DNA of 62,000 nucleotides, from the NCBI GenBank assembly GCA_009746045.1, contig RPFO01000744.1, forward strand, positions 1,208,635 through 1,270,634, read 5' to 3'. Shown one piece after another: positions 21,476-29,549 of the stretch. The stretch comes from Mesostigma viride. Lineage: Eukaryota; Streptophyta; Mesostigmatophyceae; Mesostigmatales; Mesostigmataceae. The notes below the pieces were generated by a model. The model did no database searches. It saw only the letters and a list, made by a program, of their open reading frames with translations, and was not told where the DNA came from. Both the position numbers and the translations under genes were made by a program. Numbering within the stretch: the first letter of the stretch is position 1; every line of letters begins with the position of its first letter.

Positions 21476-22371
21476 CAGACGTGCCTGGGGAAGAGTCTTT
21501 AAGCATGGACTCACTACTTCTATCTGGCAACTCCAGCATGCCCAGCAGTAGCCCTGAGCCACCAATTACTGCTGTTGACAGCACCACAGCACCCTCTGTG
21601 AACCCTTCCACCCTCAGTGAAGCCAGGCCCACTTCACAACCTGGGGATTGCTTAACCAGGCACGAGGTAGCTGGGTTGGAAGCATTAGCTCAGCCCCAAG
21701 GCACCAAATTGTCTGCCAACCCTCCCGCTCTGAGGTCAAGATTGGCAGTCGCCTTGCAAGCATTACACAGGTCACATAAGCAACAAGCTGCTGTGGCCGA
21801 AGGGTTGGCAAAAGTCTCAGCTGTGTGCACTAGTCAGGACCCCTGGACCCTGGCAATAGACACTCAGGCACAGGTCAGTGTGATCAGTGCACAAGCCATC
21901 CCTGGTCTTGAGATTGCACCTTCATTTTGGGCACGGGTGCAGGATTTCTCAGGCCAAAGCTCACTGGATGTAGTGGGACAGGTGATGCTCCCTATACTTG
22001 GTATTCAGACACCCTTCCAGGTGGTGGAGGGGTACTCTGGTAACACCTTGTTGGGGGAACCTTTTGTATCCTATCCTGGGGTGCTTATCTCAGCTAATGA
22101 GCTCAGTGTCACAGGGGTGGGTGCAGTTCCTCTGGACCACTTTAAAATCCCTCTCTCCAGTATTGTCCCTGGTATGGATGCTGTCATCAAGGCAGTCAAC
22201 ACTCAGTATGCACCAGGGGAGATCCCTGATCTGGACAAGTTAGTGCACAGCCAGTTCCTCCATCCCTCAGCCTTTGGGCTGGGTAAGTGGGACATAGCCA
22301 TGCACTCACCCCACCAAATCTCCCACGTCATACAAGAATGCAAAAACAAAAAGGGTTTACCAAGTGGCTGA
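21397..22371 (+). CDS. Copia aspartic protease region
   Basis: This 324-codon frame begins within the end of integrase and runs through a Ser/Pro-rich linker. A retropepsin-like domain follows: WTLAIDTQAQVSVISAQAI (about 21845-21900), DVVGQVMLPILG and NTLLGEPFVSYPGVLIS. The active-site triad is DTQ instead of the usual DTG. Q at the third position is rare and may reduce or abolish activity. Retropepsins cut the gag-pol polyprotein in the particle. The RT frame starts 85 bp before its stop, overlapping in another frame. Confidence 0.7.
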   Translation: MEVKHNINGKRHRVSCHRIKKYYSPMADVPGEESLSMDSLLLSGNSSMPSSSPEPPITAVDSTTAPSVNPSTLSEARPTSQPGDCLTRHEVAGLEALAQPQGTKLSANPPALRSRLAVALQALHRSHKQQAAVAEGLAKVSAVCTSQDPWTLAIDTQAQVSVISAQAIPGLEIAPSFWARVQDFSGQSSLDVVGQVMLPILGIQTPFQVVEGYSGNTLLGEPFVSYPGVLISANELSVTGVGAVPLDHFKIPLSSIVPGMDAVIKAVNTQYAPGEIPDLDKLVHSQFLHPSAFGLGKWDIAMHSPHQISHVIQECKNKKGLPSG

Positions 22372-23178
22372 TGGCCATTGTCCACCAAGCCAGGCAGGAA
22401 TGGGTCCTGCCCAACCCCAAAAACCCTCAATACAAACCTCCTGTCACCCCTTCATGGGACGTGCCAGAGGGAGCCAAAAAGCTCAGATTAAAATTTGTTC
22501 TCAAACAAAAACCACAAAAAGTGGGCTCCCCAATCTTCCATGCCAGACCATGTGTCACAGAATTAAAGGGGACATCCACACTGCCAAAAGGGGAAACCTA
22601 CACACCTGGGCTGCAACAAACCTCACTCAGGATCATGCTCTCCCTATTCCTCCACAACCTCAATGCAGGCCAAGACTATGTCTGCAAAGCCACTGATATT
22701 AAAAGGGCCTTCCTCAGGGGGGACCCAGAAAAGGCTGAATCTGTGTGGAAAGGGAAGGTGTACGTGGTAGACACCCCAGCTGTGTGGAAACCTTATTGAT
22801 TGATGAGCCCCACCTTATCATCAACATTGGGGTGGAAGGGCTTGTCAGTGCCCCAAAATTTTCAGAGACTCAGCAGAGGAAGTATTCAAAAAGCTCAAGG
22901 CCACGTATGATGACCTGGACCCATGCTTTTTTGTTGTACCCACCCCCTCTGGACTGCTGCTCTTTGTGTGGCATGGAGATGACCAACTCATTTGTGGGCC
23001 TAGAGCTGAGGTGGAAACATTTATTCAGCAGGTCCAGGAATCATATGAGATTGGCAAACAGGTGGAATTGAGCACAACCCCCATCCAGTTCTGTGGCATC
23101 ATGTTGCAGCTGCATAGGCAGCCAGATCAGTGGGTCTGCTCCTCTCTCCTCCTGCAGAATATATCCAAGATTGTCTAG
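22287..23178 (+). pseudogene. Copia reverse transcriptase, frame-shifted
   Basis: Copia-type RT blocks are spread over three frames. 22287-22799 has LRIMLSLFLHNLNAGQDYV and KATDIKRAFLRGDPEKAE, which holds the first catalytic Asp. A second frame follows past a break near 22800. A third has PTPSGLLLFVWHGDDQLICG near 22940-23000, where the usual YVDD is HGDD. The breaks make the copy inactive as read. The changed active-site context agrees with a divergent copia lineage. Confidence 0.75.
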
Positions 23179-23377
23179 ATCTGCTGCAAGACAACTACCT
23201 CCCCTTACACATGTGTGCCACTGTTCAGGGCAAACTGGGGTGGTGGTCAGCCATCTGTGGGGCTCCCTTAGCTGTCATCAGCAGGGTCACCCATGATGTT
23301 CTAGTCAAGATAAAATGCAGTCACATCAGGAAGTTGGTCAATGACTGCCCCCCCTCATCCTCCATGGCCTGAATCTG

Positions 23378-23899
23378 ATGGAAGACATCCACATCCACAG
23401 TGTCATGGACAGCTCCATGGAGAGCAGAACAATCAATCAGATGGGGGCACGGGAATCAGGGCTGTTTTTTCTCACCAACAGGTCAGATTACATGTCCCTC
23501 ACTTCCTGGTACAGCAGGCTACACCGCAGAAAACCTGGCAGCAGCAACTCAGCTGAATGTCGTGCTGTGGTGTCTGCTGCATTGCATGCTCGTTCCCTGC
23601 AGCACATGCTCACCTGGCTACAAACCCAGGCAGGCAGCACATGCAATGTCATCTCACATCTCTATACTGACAGCTACTCTGTGATCAGTTTTCTAACCAA
23701 GAAATCTGTTTCTGCTGCTGTCCACACTGACCTGGATTGGGTGATCCTCAAACAGGAGGCAACCTACTTCTCCAGCTGGCATCATGTGGAAGATGAGAAA
23801 ACCCAGCAGATGCTTAACCAAGCTGAGGGATGCAGCTGGCCACAATACCAGCTACTATTTGAGAATATGAATCCCTATGGTATCCGTGTCAGTGTTTGA
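23378..23899 (+). CDS. Copia RNase H domain
   Basis: A 173-codon frame ends in a stop at 23897-23899, shortly before the 3' LTR. It has the copia RNase H pattern: VMDSSMESRT (Asp), SSNSAECRAVVSAALHARSL (Glu), HLYTDSYSVISFL (Asp) and a terminal WHHVEDEKTQQMLNQAEG that corresponds to the NxADxxTK-like end of copia pol. It removes RNA from RNA:DNA hybrids during reverse transcription. It is in a different frame from the RT segment. Confidence 0.7.
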   Translation: MEDIHIHSVMDSSMESRTINQMGARESGLFFLTNRSDYMSLTSWYSRLHRRKPGSSNSAECRAVVSAALHARSLQHMLTWLQTQAGSTCNVISHLYTDSYSVISFLTKKSVSAAVHTDLDWVILKQEATYFSSWHHVEDEKTQQMLNQAEGCSWPQYQLLFENMNPYGIRVSV

Positions 23900-24272
23900 A
23901 TAAATGTCTGGCTACAGCTCAGTACACAACCACCACACCCCCTACCACAGCGATAGCTGCTGGGCGCCATAAAATTCAACACATTCGTTGTGGGGTGTGA
24001 GTGCTGGCTAGGTCAGATTTGTATCCATTTGCAGCTTGAGGACACAAGCTTTGTATCCACTTACTTAATGTGTGCTCCAATAACTGGCCAAACCAGCCAG
24101 CTGTGTACACCTTATTTAATGTGCAATATAACACCTGGCCAGAACAGCCAGCTGTAACCAACCTGGCTCAACCAGCCATGTCTCTTTTGTACCCCTAATC
24201 AACTTAAAAACAATAACAATAATGTTGGGGGTGCAGACCTGCATTAAGAAATAAATAATAAAACAATACTGG
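23900..24272 (+). other. Copia 3' untranslated region
   Basis: Between the RNase H stop and the 3' LTR. It has three imperfect repeats of CTGGCCA.AACAGCCAGCTG type (24080-24180). No strong polypurine tract is seen against the LTR; the last bases are AAACAATACTGG. Confidence 0.5.
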
Positions 24273-24755
24273 AGTTAGTCTCCATGCTTTGCTGTAGACT
24301 AAGTCTCAAAGGCATTGTGAATACAACGTATGAATAAGCCTTGTAAACCTACGTTGGTATGTGAATATAAATACCACGTGGGCTATGCAGATAGGAATGC
24401 TAGTCGAGTCGCATACGTTTCCCTAGATAGGTACTTTGGGTACTGGGGTACGTGACAGATGTCAGTACCCAGTATACGTAGTGTCCTGTCATTGGACGGT
24501 ACTAGAGTATCCTAGATAGGGACCGTACTGCAGCGTGCATTGATCTGTGATCACACGATGCAGTGACTAGACTGCTACCTGTCATCGTGCGGCCTCGGGC
24601 CAACGGTCTGCACCCAACGGTCACTGGCGGCGCAGCCAGTGAGAGGAACGTTGATAAAGGGTAAACCTATTTTCTAATGAACCAAGCAATTCATTGCTCA
24701 CAGCATACAGTGTTCTCAAGCAATATATCACGTCGTTCATTTCTCATTCCTAACT
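24273..24755 (+). repeat. Copia 3' LTR
   Basis: 483 bp, apparently identical to the 5' LTR, with AGTTAG...CTAACT ends and GGTAC following at 24756-24760. Confidence 0.9.
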
Positions 24756-24829
24756 GGTACCTGCACATAAGAAACGTGCCAAGACACACAACCACACACC
24801 ATAATAATGCATTACAAATGCGAAGTACA

Positions 24830-25090
24830 ATGTTGTTGTTGTTGGTGGTGGTTGTTGTTGTTGTGGTGGTGGTGGCGGCGGCGGCGGCGGTACATGGTGG
24901 TGGTGGGGGTGGGGGTTGGGGTGGGGGTGGGGTGTGGGGGTGTGGGGGGGTGGGGGGTGCGTCCCTGTGTTGTGGTGCGTGTGCGTGTGACAGTGCATAT
25001 GTACGCGTGATGTGTGATGGGTGATGTGTGATGTGCGATGTGTGATGGGTGATGTGTGATCGATGTGTGATGTGTGATGTGTGTGTGCTC
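24830..25090 (+). repeat. GT/GGT-rich and GTGATGT microsatellite in P
   Basis: TTG/GTG/GCG triplet runs (24835-24895) pass into G-rich GGGGTGG sequence and then imperfect GTGATGT repeats (25015-25085). The open frames here are by-products of low complexity. Confidence 0.8.
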
Positions 25091-25290
25091 ATACGCCTAC
25101 TAATATGTTGGCCCATTTGATCATGCCGACGTGACCTGTCGCATGTGTGCGGTAGACATATGTACTGCATGCTACCTAGTCACACATGGCATGGGTTTGC
25201 AGAGTTACATACAGAGTGTACATTCTTGTCACATAAATGGTCCAGTATATCTTGGAGCCAAATGCATGCAACCCATGCAACGATACTTAC

Positions 25291-26511
25291 TTGACCACCA
25301 TGCGCCAGTGGTTGTCATACTTCTTTGCATACGGGTCCTGTGGGTCAGGGTTTCCGTAGTACGTCAGGCCGTCACCATACAAGGTGAAAACCTGGTATTT
25401 GGCCCAGTCCGCCGTTGTCAGCACCTCGGCATGCTTTGCCACAGTGCGCTGTGGCGGAAGCTCGAGATGAGGGAGAGAAGGCTTGGACTTTTTCTTGGCT
25501 GGGCGGGTGGCCTGATCCGTTGGTGGTGGTGCTCCCGCGGCTGGGTTGCCGACCCCTGCTGCCCCCACCTGGTCGGCTGCCCCCCCCTTCCCACCACGTC
25601 AGCTGCCTCACATCCGGCCTTGTCCCAGGTTGCCTTCACTGCTCCAGCCTTCTTGCATCATGAGCAATATCTTTCAAATAAAGGGGGGGCAGCTGGGATA
25701 TCGCCAAGAAATGAGCAAGACTGCTAGTTTCCAACCCTTACATAATTCATGATCACCCGTTGCTGGGTGGTTACGCTGCATCATTTGGCTGCATGCAACG
25801 AAGAAGACCATTACATACTTTCGGCTCTTCCACGTCAAATTCTCACGGGGCCGGGCTGCATGCATACTCATGAAACAATCGAAACTCAGCAAACTAGTGC
25901 GACATGTACAAAATGCAGCAGGAAAAATACCGACAATTATGATGGAAATAAACTTACGCGCACAAGCGCGCGGTTGACCATGTACCCCTTGCTCCGATAC
26001 TCGCGAATCTCAGTGGCCACCTCTTTCTCCACCAAGGGAAACTTGGCCGTAGTCGGGTTTCTGACACGACTTGGGCACTTCTTCCCCGCTAGCTTGGGGT
26101 TGTCTGCTGCAGCCTTGATGGCCGCCTCCTCTGTGAGCATGCGGTTGAAGGTTGAAATCGGGATGGGGGGGTCGCTAGTTTTGCAGAATTGGCGCTGCGA
26201 CAATCCGCTCTCGTGAAAGGCGTCCAGAATCTTCCGCTTGGTGCGCATATCCCTGAACATGTAATTTCATCTCGCGGCGCACGGCTTACTTTTTCGCCCT
26301 TGTCAGCTGGTTTGTCGGAGTTAACCAGCCCCGCTTCTGATGCCGTGGTTAGCCCTGCCTGTCGTAGTTGCTTTTCCCTCGTCCTCGGTGACATGCGGCA
26401 CAAGAAAGCTTGCAGGTCCAGACCTGCGGGGGCCGGGCATCACGCGAGCCGCCGACAGCTGGCCCTGCGGATGATGGACTGCACTCCGGCTCGCCTGACC
26501 CGCTCGCCATA
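25291..26511 (-). pseudogene. P transposase-like gene: CENP-B/Tc5-type DNA-binding exons
   Basis: Exon b (about 26260-25958) encodes TKRKILDAFHESGLSQRQFC, ISTFNRML and FPLVEKEVATEIREYRSKGY. This is the two-part helix-turn-helix of CENP-B/pogo/Tc5 DNA-binding domains. It ends at a GTAAGT donor (25957). Exon c (about 25584-25291) has a Lys-rich linker and TTADWAKYQVFTLYGDGL, then another GTAAGT donor (25290). An upstream exon beginning near 26511 or 26403 is possible. No DDE domain follows before the copia insertion or in 17990-18330. The gene is therefore truncated, or the catalytic part was lost. Confidence 0.6.
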
Positions 26512-26821
26512 GCGGCTCACCGTATATAGTTAGAGACCTCAGACCACGGATGCAGTCACGTGTTCAATAATTAGTTAATTGATCATTAACTGATGCAGCT
26601 GACTAGCACTCTCTAACAAAAGTCACGTGCCAACGTACTGTACGTAGCCAGCGTGTGCCTCTCTCACCTCCTTACAGTATCAACTATATTAAAAACCATC
26701 GGGCATCCTGTGGTCCGTACGTACCATGTTAATTACGCCGGCAGAAGGGGAATTCATAAGGTGGGGCGCCTACAGTGCCACGTGTACTGATGTACGGTTA
26801 TTGTGGATGCGACAGCCCACC

Positions 26822-27130
26822 GACCAACACAGCAAGGTGGGCCACCTGTTCCACGTACTCAGATTTTGGAAGAGCCAGTCCCACCAACGCAGCAACTCAA
26901 CGCAGCAAGGTGGGGCACCTGTTCCACGTACTCAGATTTTGGATGGGACTGTTCCACCTACGCAGCAAGGTGGGGCACCTGTTCCTCGTACTCAGATTTT
27001 GGATGGGACTGTTCCACATACGCAGCAAGGTGGGCCACATGTTCCACGTACTCGGATTTTGGATGGGACTGTCCCACCTACGCGGCAAGGTGGGGCACCT
27101 GTTCCACGTACTCAGATTGTGGTTGAGACC
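26822..27130 (+). repeat. 60-bp tandem array with GGTGGG(G/C)CAC motifs in P
   Basis: Five units begin GCAAGGTGGG at 26832, 26904, 26964, 27024 and 27084. Each carries GTTCCACGTACTCAGATTTT and a GGGACTGT(T/C)CCAC segment. The sequence continues to 27280 with GTCCCAC motifs in the other orientation. The motif is that of P's ends, so the array looks like internal amplification of a transposase-binding type site. Confidence 0.75.
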
Positions 27131-27483
27131 GTCCCACAGGCGCATACAGCCCACTTCCACGGCTACGTGGTACGCGAACCGTCCCACTTTCACGGCTAAG
27201 TGGTACGCGAACCGTCCCACTTTCACGGCTACGTAGTACGCAAACGTCCCACTTCCACGTGGTGTGGGAACAGCCCAAGTACCCGTGAGGCGGTGTACTG
27301 TACTGTGTACATATACACACAAGTGGTCACATATCACTACCAAGACCTATATTTCACTACACCGCACATACGTATTGTATATAATTCGACGTGGCTTTAT
27401 TATCAGGTATCGTTAACTGCATAAATACTTGCACTACGTGAGCAGCTAGCGGTACAATATAGCTTGTTTTTCTTCTTGAAACA

Positions 27484-28006
27484 ATGGATTAAAGCGCTTC
27501 ATCATGGTTCAGAGGCAGATTCGGAGGCTGCTTATGAGGCAGCTTCCGGGGCCTCTACACCGGTGAAGGTCCAGCCCAGCGTTGATGTTGATGATGAGTT
27601 GAACTCCACCCCAGACCTAGCGTCCTCTACAAATGATGAGGACATAAGTACCAAGGCATCGCCTTCAGGTCTTACAGTGATCCAGGAAGAACAACCAGCT
27701 TCTGCATCCTTGGCTTCTGAGACTCACAACCGGCAAGGGAATGAAGCGGAGGCCGTTTTGGCAAGAACAGATTCCGGGGGGTCTTCAGATTCCGGGGATT
27801 CGGAGAAGTTTTGGTAGCTGGTGCGCACCCAGAAAGGCATTCTCTTACCGACCAAGAAGCCGGGGCAGTTTCTACACGTCGCAGCTGGTTCAAGCTCTGA
27901 GCCCAGCGATTCAAGTTCTGAGGATAATGAAGGGAATTCCAGTGACGAAGAGTGGTCCGTGGACGTCAGCTCTGGTCAACCCGATGTCGGTTCTTTGCAA
28001 ATATGA
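27484..28006 (+). pseudogene. Acidic Ser-rich ORF with a single internal TAG
   Basis: The plus-strand frame 27484-27817 is rich in Ser, Glu and Asp, including TPDLASSTNDEDISTKASPS and DSGGSSDSGDSEKFW. It stops at TAG (27818-27820) and continues in the same frame to 28006 as LVRTQKGILLPTKKPGQFLH followed by another acidic Ser-rich tail. One C-to-T change from CAG would explain the stop. It may be an exon of a nuclear or structural protein carried by P, divergent from the CENP-B-like gene. No family is recognised. Confidence 0.4.
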
Positions 28007-28841
28007 CTGAACACAGGTGCGTGATTCAGAATCCTTCCAATCACGAATCCCGTTGCTGGGTTCCCCATGATGGCCATTGTGCTGATGCTTAAAGGGTTTT
28101 CGCATGAGTAAATGTGAGGCCATGTGCATTATAACCGCGTTGTTCAGTTTGGGGTAATTCCAAGTGTGGGCACAAAGTTTGCGCATTCATTCATTGTGTT
28201 CATGTAGTTCTGTTTTGTGCAACCATGCACTACATGCAGGCTGCAGGCTAGGCGTATTGTGTTGATGGACAGTTTTTTGCAAGCACGATCGAATGCGAGG
28301 CCTTGTGAATTTTAATACCTGCGTGGACGTCATAGGCAATCATGCATACATGGGCGTGTGCATAATAAAAATGCTGTCAATTTTCACAACCATACACGTG
28401 CAGGCACACACATGGCCGTGTGGATGATGTGAAATTTTTTGCCACCATGTATATGCATGGCCATGAGGTGCGGCATGGTTATTCATGATTCCTTACTTGA
28501 AAATCTGGCACCCTTTTTACACCATTACAACAACCATGGATGCATTCTCTTGCCCACATCTTGCTAGCACGGTAATTGTTTGAGTCAATCTTTTATGATC
28601 CTAATCCAAAGCTTCCGAGTTATGACGTGGTTGTACATGTGCATCACTTGGATTATGGCGATTGCAGACCCAGTCATCAAGTTTCGCACGTACGAGCGCT
28701 TGGCTGACCTGGAGCCTGTTGTCTTGTACATGATTGCCCGAATTCTCCCGATTTCTGGCCTGCGCAGGTTGTCTCCTTGATGATGGCGGTGGCGACTGCA
28801 CCACGATGTCATTTCTTATCGTGGTGTTGTTATGTTGTTGT
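28007..28841. other. P internal DNA, no gene called
   Basis: Low-GC sequence with many short TGCATG and CATGCA words. No ORF stands out. Confidence 0.4.
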
Positions 28842-29085
28842 TATATGGTGGGGGTGGGGGTGGGGGTGGGGGTGGGGTGGGGGTGGGGGTGGGGGTGGGG
28901 TGGGGGTGGGGTGGGGGGGGTGGGGGTGGGGTGGGGGTGGGGTGGGGGTGGGGTGGGGGGTGGGAAGTGGGGTGAAGTGGGGTGAAGTGGGGTGAAGTGG
29001 GGTGAAGTGGGGTGAAGTGGGGTGAAGTGGGGTGAAGTGGGGTGAAGTGGGGTGGGGGTGGGGGGTTCTAACCCCACCCCCATGC
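28842..29085 (+). repeat. G-rich GTGGGG array and 10-bp GGTGAAGTGG repeat
   Basis: 28842-28965 is made of GGGGTG/GGGGGT units. 28971-29050 is eight perfect copies of GGTGAAGTGG. The array ends with a foldback (GGGTGGGGGGTTC / AACCCCACCC, about 29055-29080). The plus strand has strong G-quadruplex potential. Confidence 0.85.
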
Positions 29086-29319
29086 ATCATATAACAATAA
29101 CAATGTTGTCATACAAATCTGCAAGAACTACCATATTTGCACTTGATTGATTTAATTTCCAGCGTATTATCGGTTGCACACAGATCAAGTGTCCCTACGC
29201 CATGAGCAAACGTGCAGAATAGGTAGCATGCCCCATAGGAGTAATAGGGACATGTATGTATAACATATGTAGGAGTATGACACATAGAGCCCATATGTGC
29301 GTAGCCACTACATTCAGGA

Positions 29320-29530
29320 AGGTGGGACACATAGAAACATACAGTTAGGTGGGACACAGCTTCAAGTTCGGGTAGGTGAGACAGACCTGTATCACAAATG
29401 CCGGTAGGTGGGACACCATGTTTTTCCAAATTCAACAAGGTGGGACATAATTTCAGTTAGGTGGGACACCTGAACATGTCCCGCTTTGCTGAATTTGTCC
29501 CACCTACCGGAGTTGGAACACTGTCCCACC
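29320..29530 (-). repeat. P right subterminal GGTGGGACA repeats
   Basis: Seven or more GGTGGGACA motifs occur, first in plus and near the very end in minus orientation (GTCCCACC). They are the counterpart of 17755-17990. Confidence 0.7.
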
Positions 29531-29549
29531 TACGTGAGCTGCCCCTGTA

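Larger units (their letters stand above)
18336..24755 (+). mobile_element. Ty1/copia-like retrotransposon with AG...CT LTR ends
   Basis: Two 483-bp LTRs (18336-18818 and 24273-24755) look identical by eye and are flanked by GGTAC. The LTRs start AGTTAG and end CTAACT, not TG...CA. The internal order is gag-like low-complexity region, CCHC knuckle, integrase, aspartic protease, RT, RNase H. Integrase before protease is not the standard copia order (protease, integrase, RT). Frameshifts interrupt pol at several points. Identical LTRs imply a recent insertion, so some frameshifts may be sequence errors or recoding. It sits inside P. Confidence 0.85.
18331..24760. repeat. Target-site duplication GGTAC around the copia element
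   Basis: GGTAC at 18331-18335 and 24756-24760 flanks the two LTRs exactly, a 5-bp duplication as expected for Ty1/copia. Confidence 0.85.
17733..29547 (-). mobile_element. P: pogo-like (Tc1/mariner-type) DNA transposon, with nested copia
   Basis: The TIR is at least 25 bp (begins CAGGGGCAGCTCACGTAGG at 17733; complement ends at 29547), with TA duplications. Both ends carry many GGTGGGACA motifs (17755-17990 and 29320-29530). A minus-strand spliced gene (25291-26511) encodes a CENP-B/Tc5-type DNA-binding domain. TA target, CAGG-type termini and a CENP-B-like domain together suggest a pogo/Tigger-like element. I find no DDE catalytic domain in the remaining DNA, so P may be defective or non-autonomous. 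Without the copia insert it is about 5.4 kb. Confidence 0.75.
17731..29549. repeat. TA target-site duplication of element P
   Basis: TA at 17731-17732 and 29548-29549 flanks the TIRs. The LINE open frame upstream (toward 29550) and the RT frame below 17731 are in register when P and one TA are removed, supporting a 2-bp TA duplication. Confidence 0.75.

Noticed and set aside
24691-25170. His/Thr/Pro-rich 159-codon minus frame
   Set aside because: Reverse translation of GT/GGT microsatellite.
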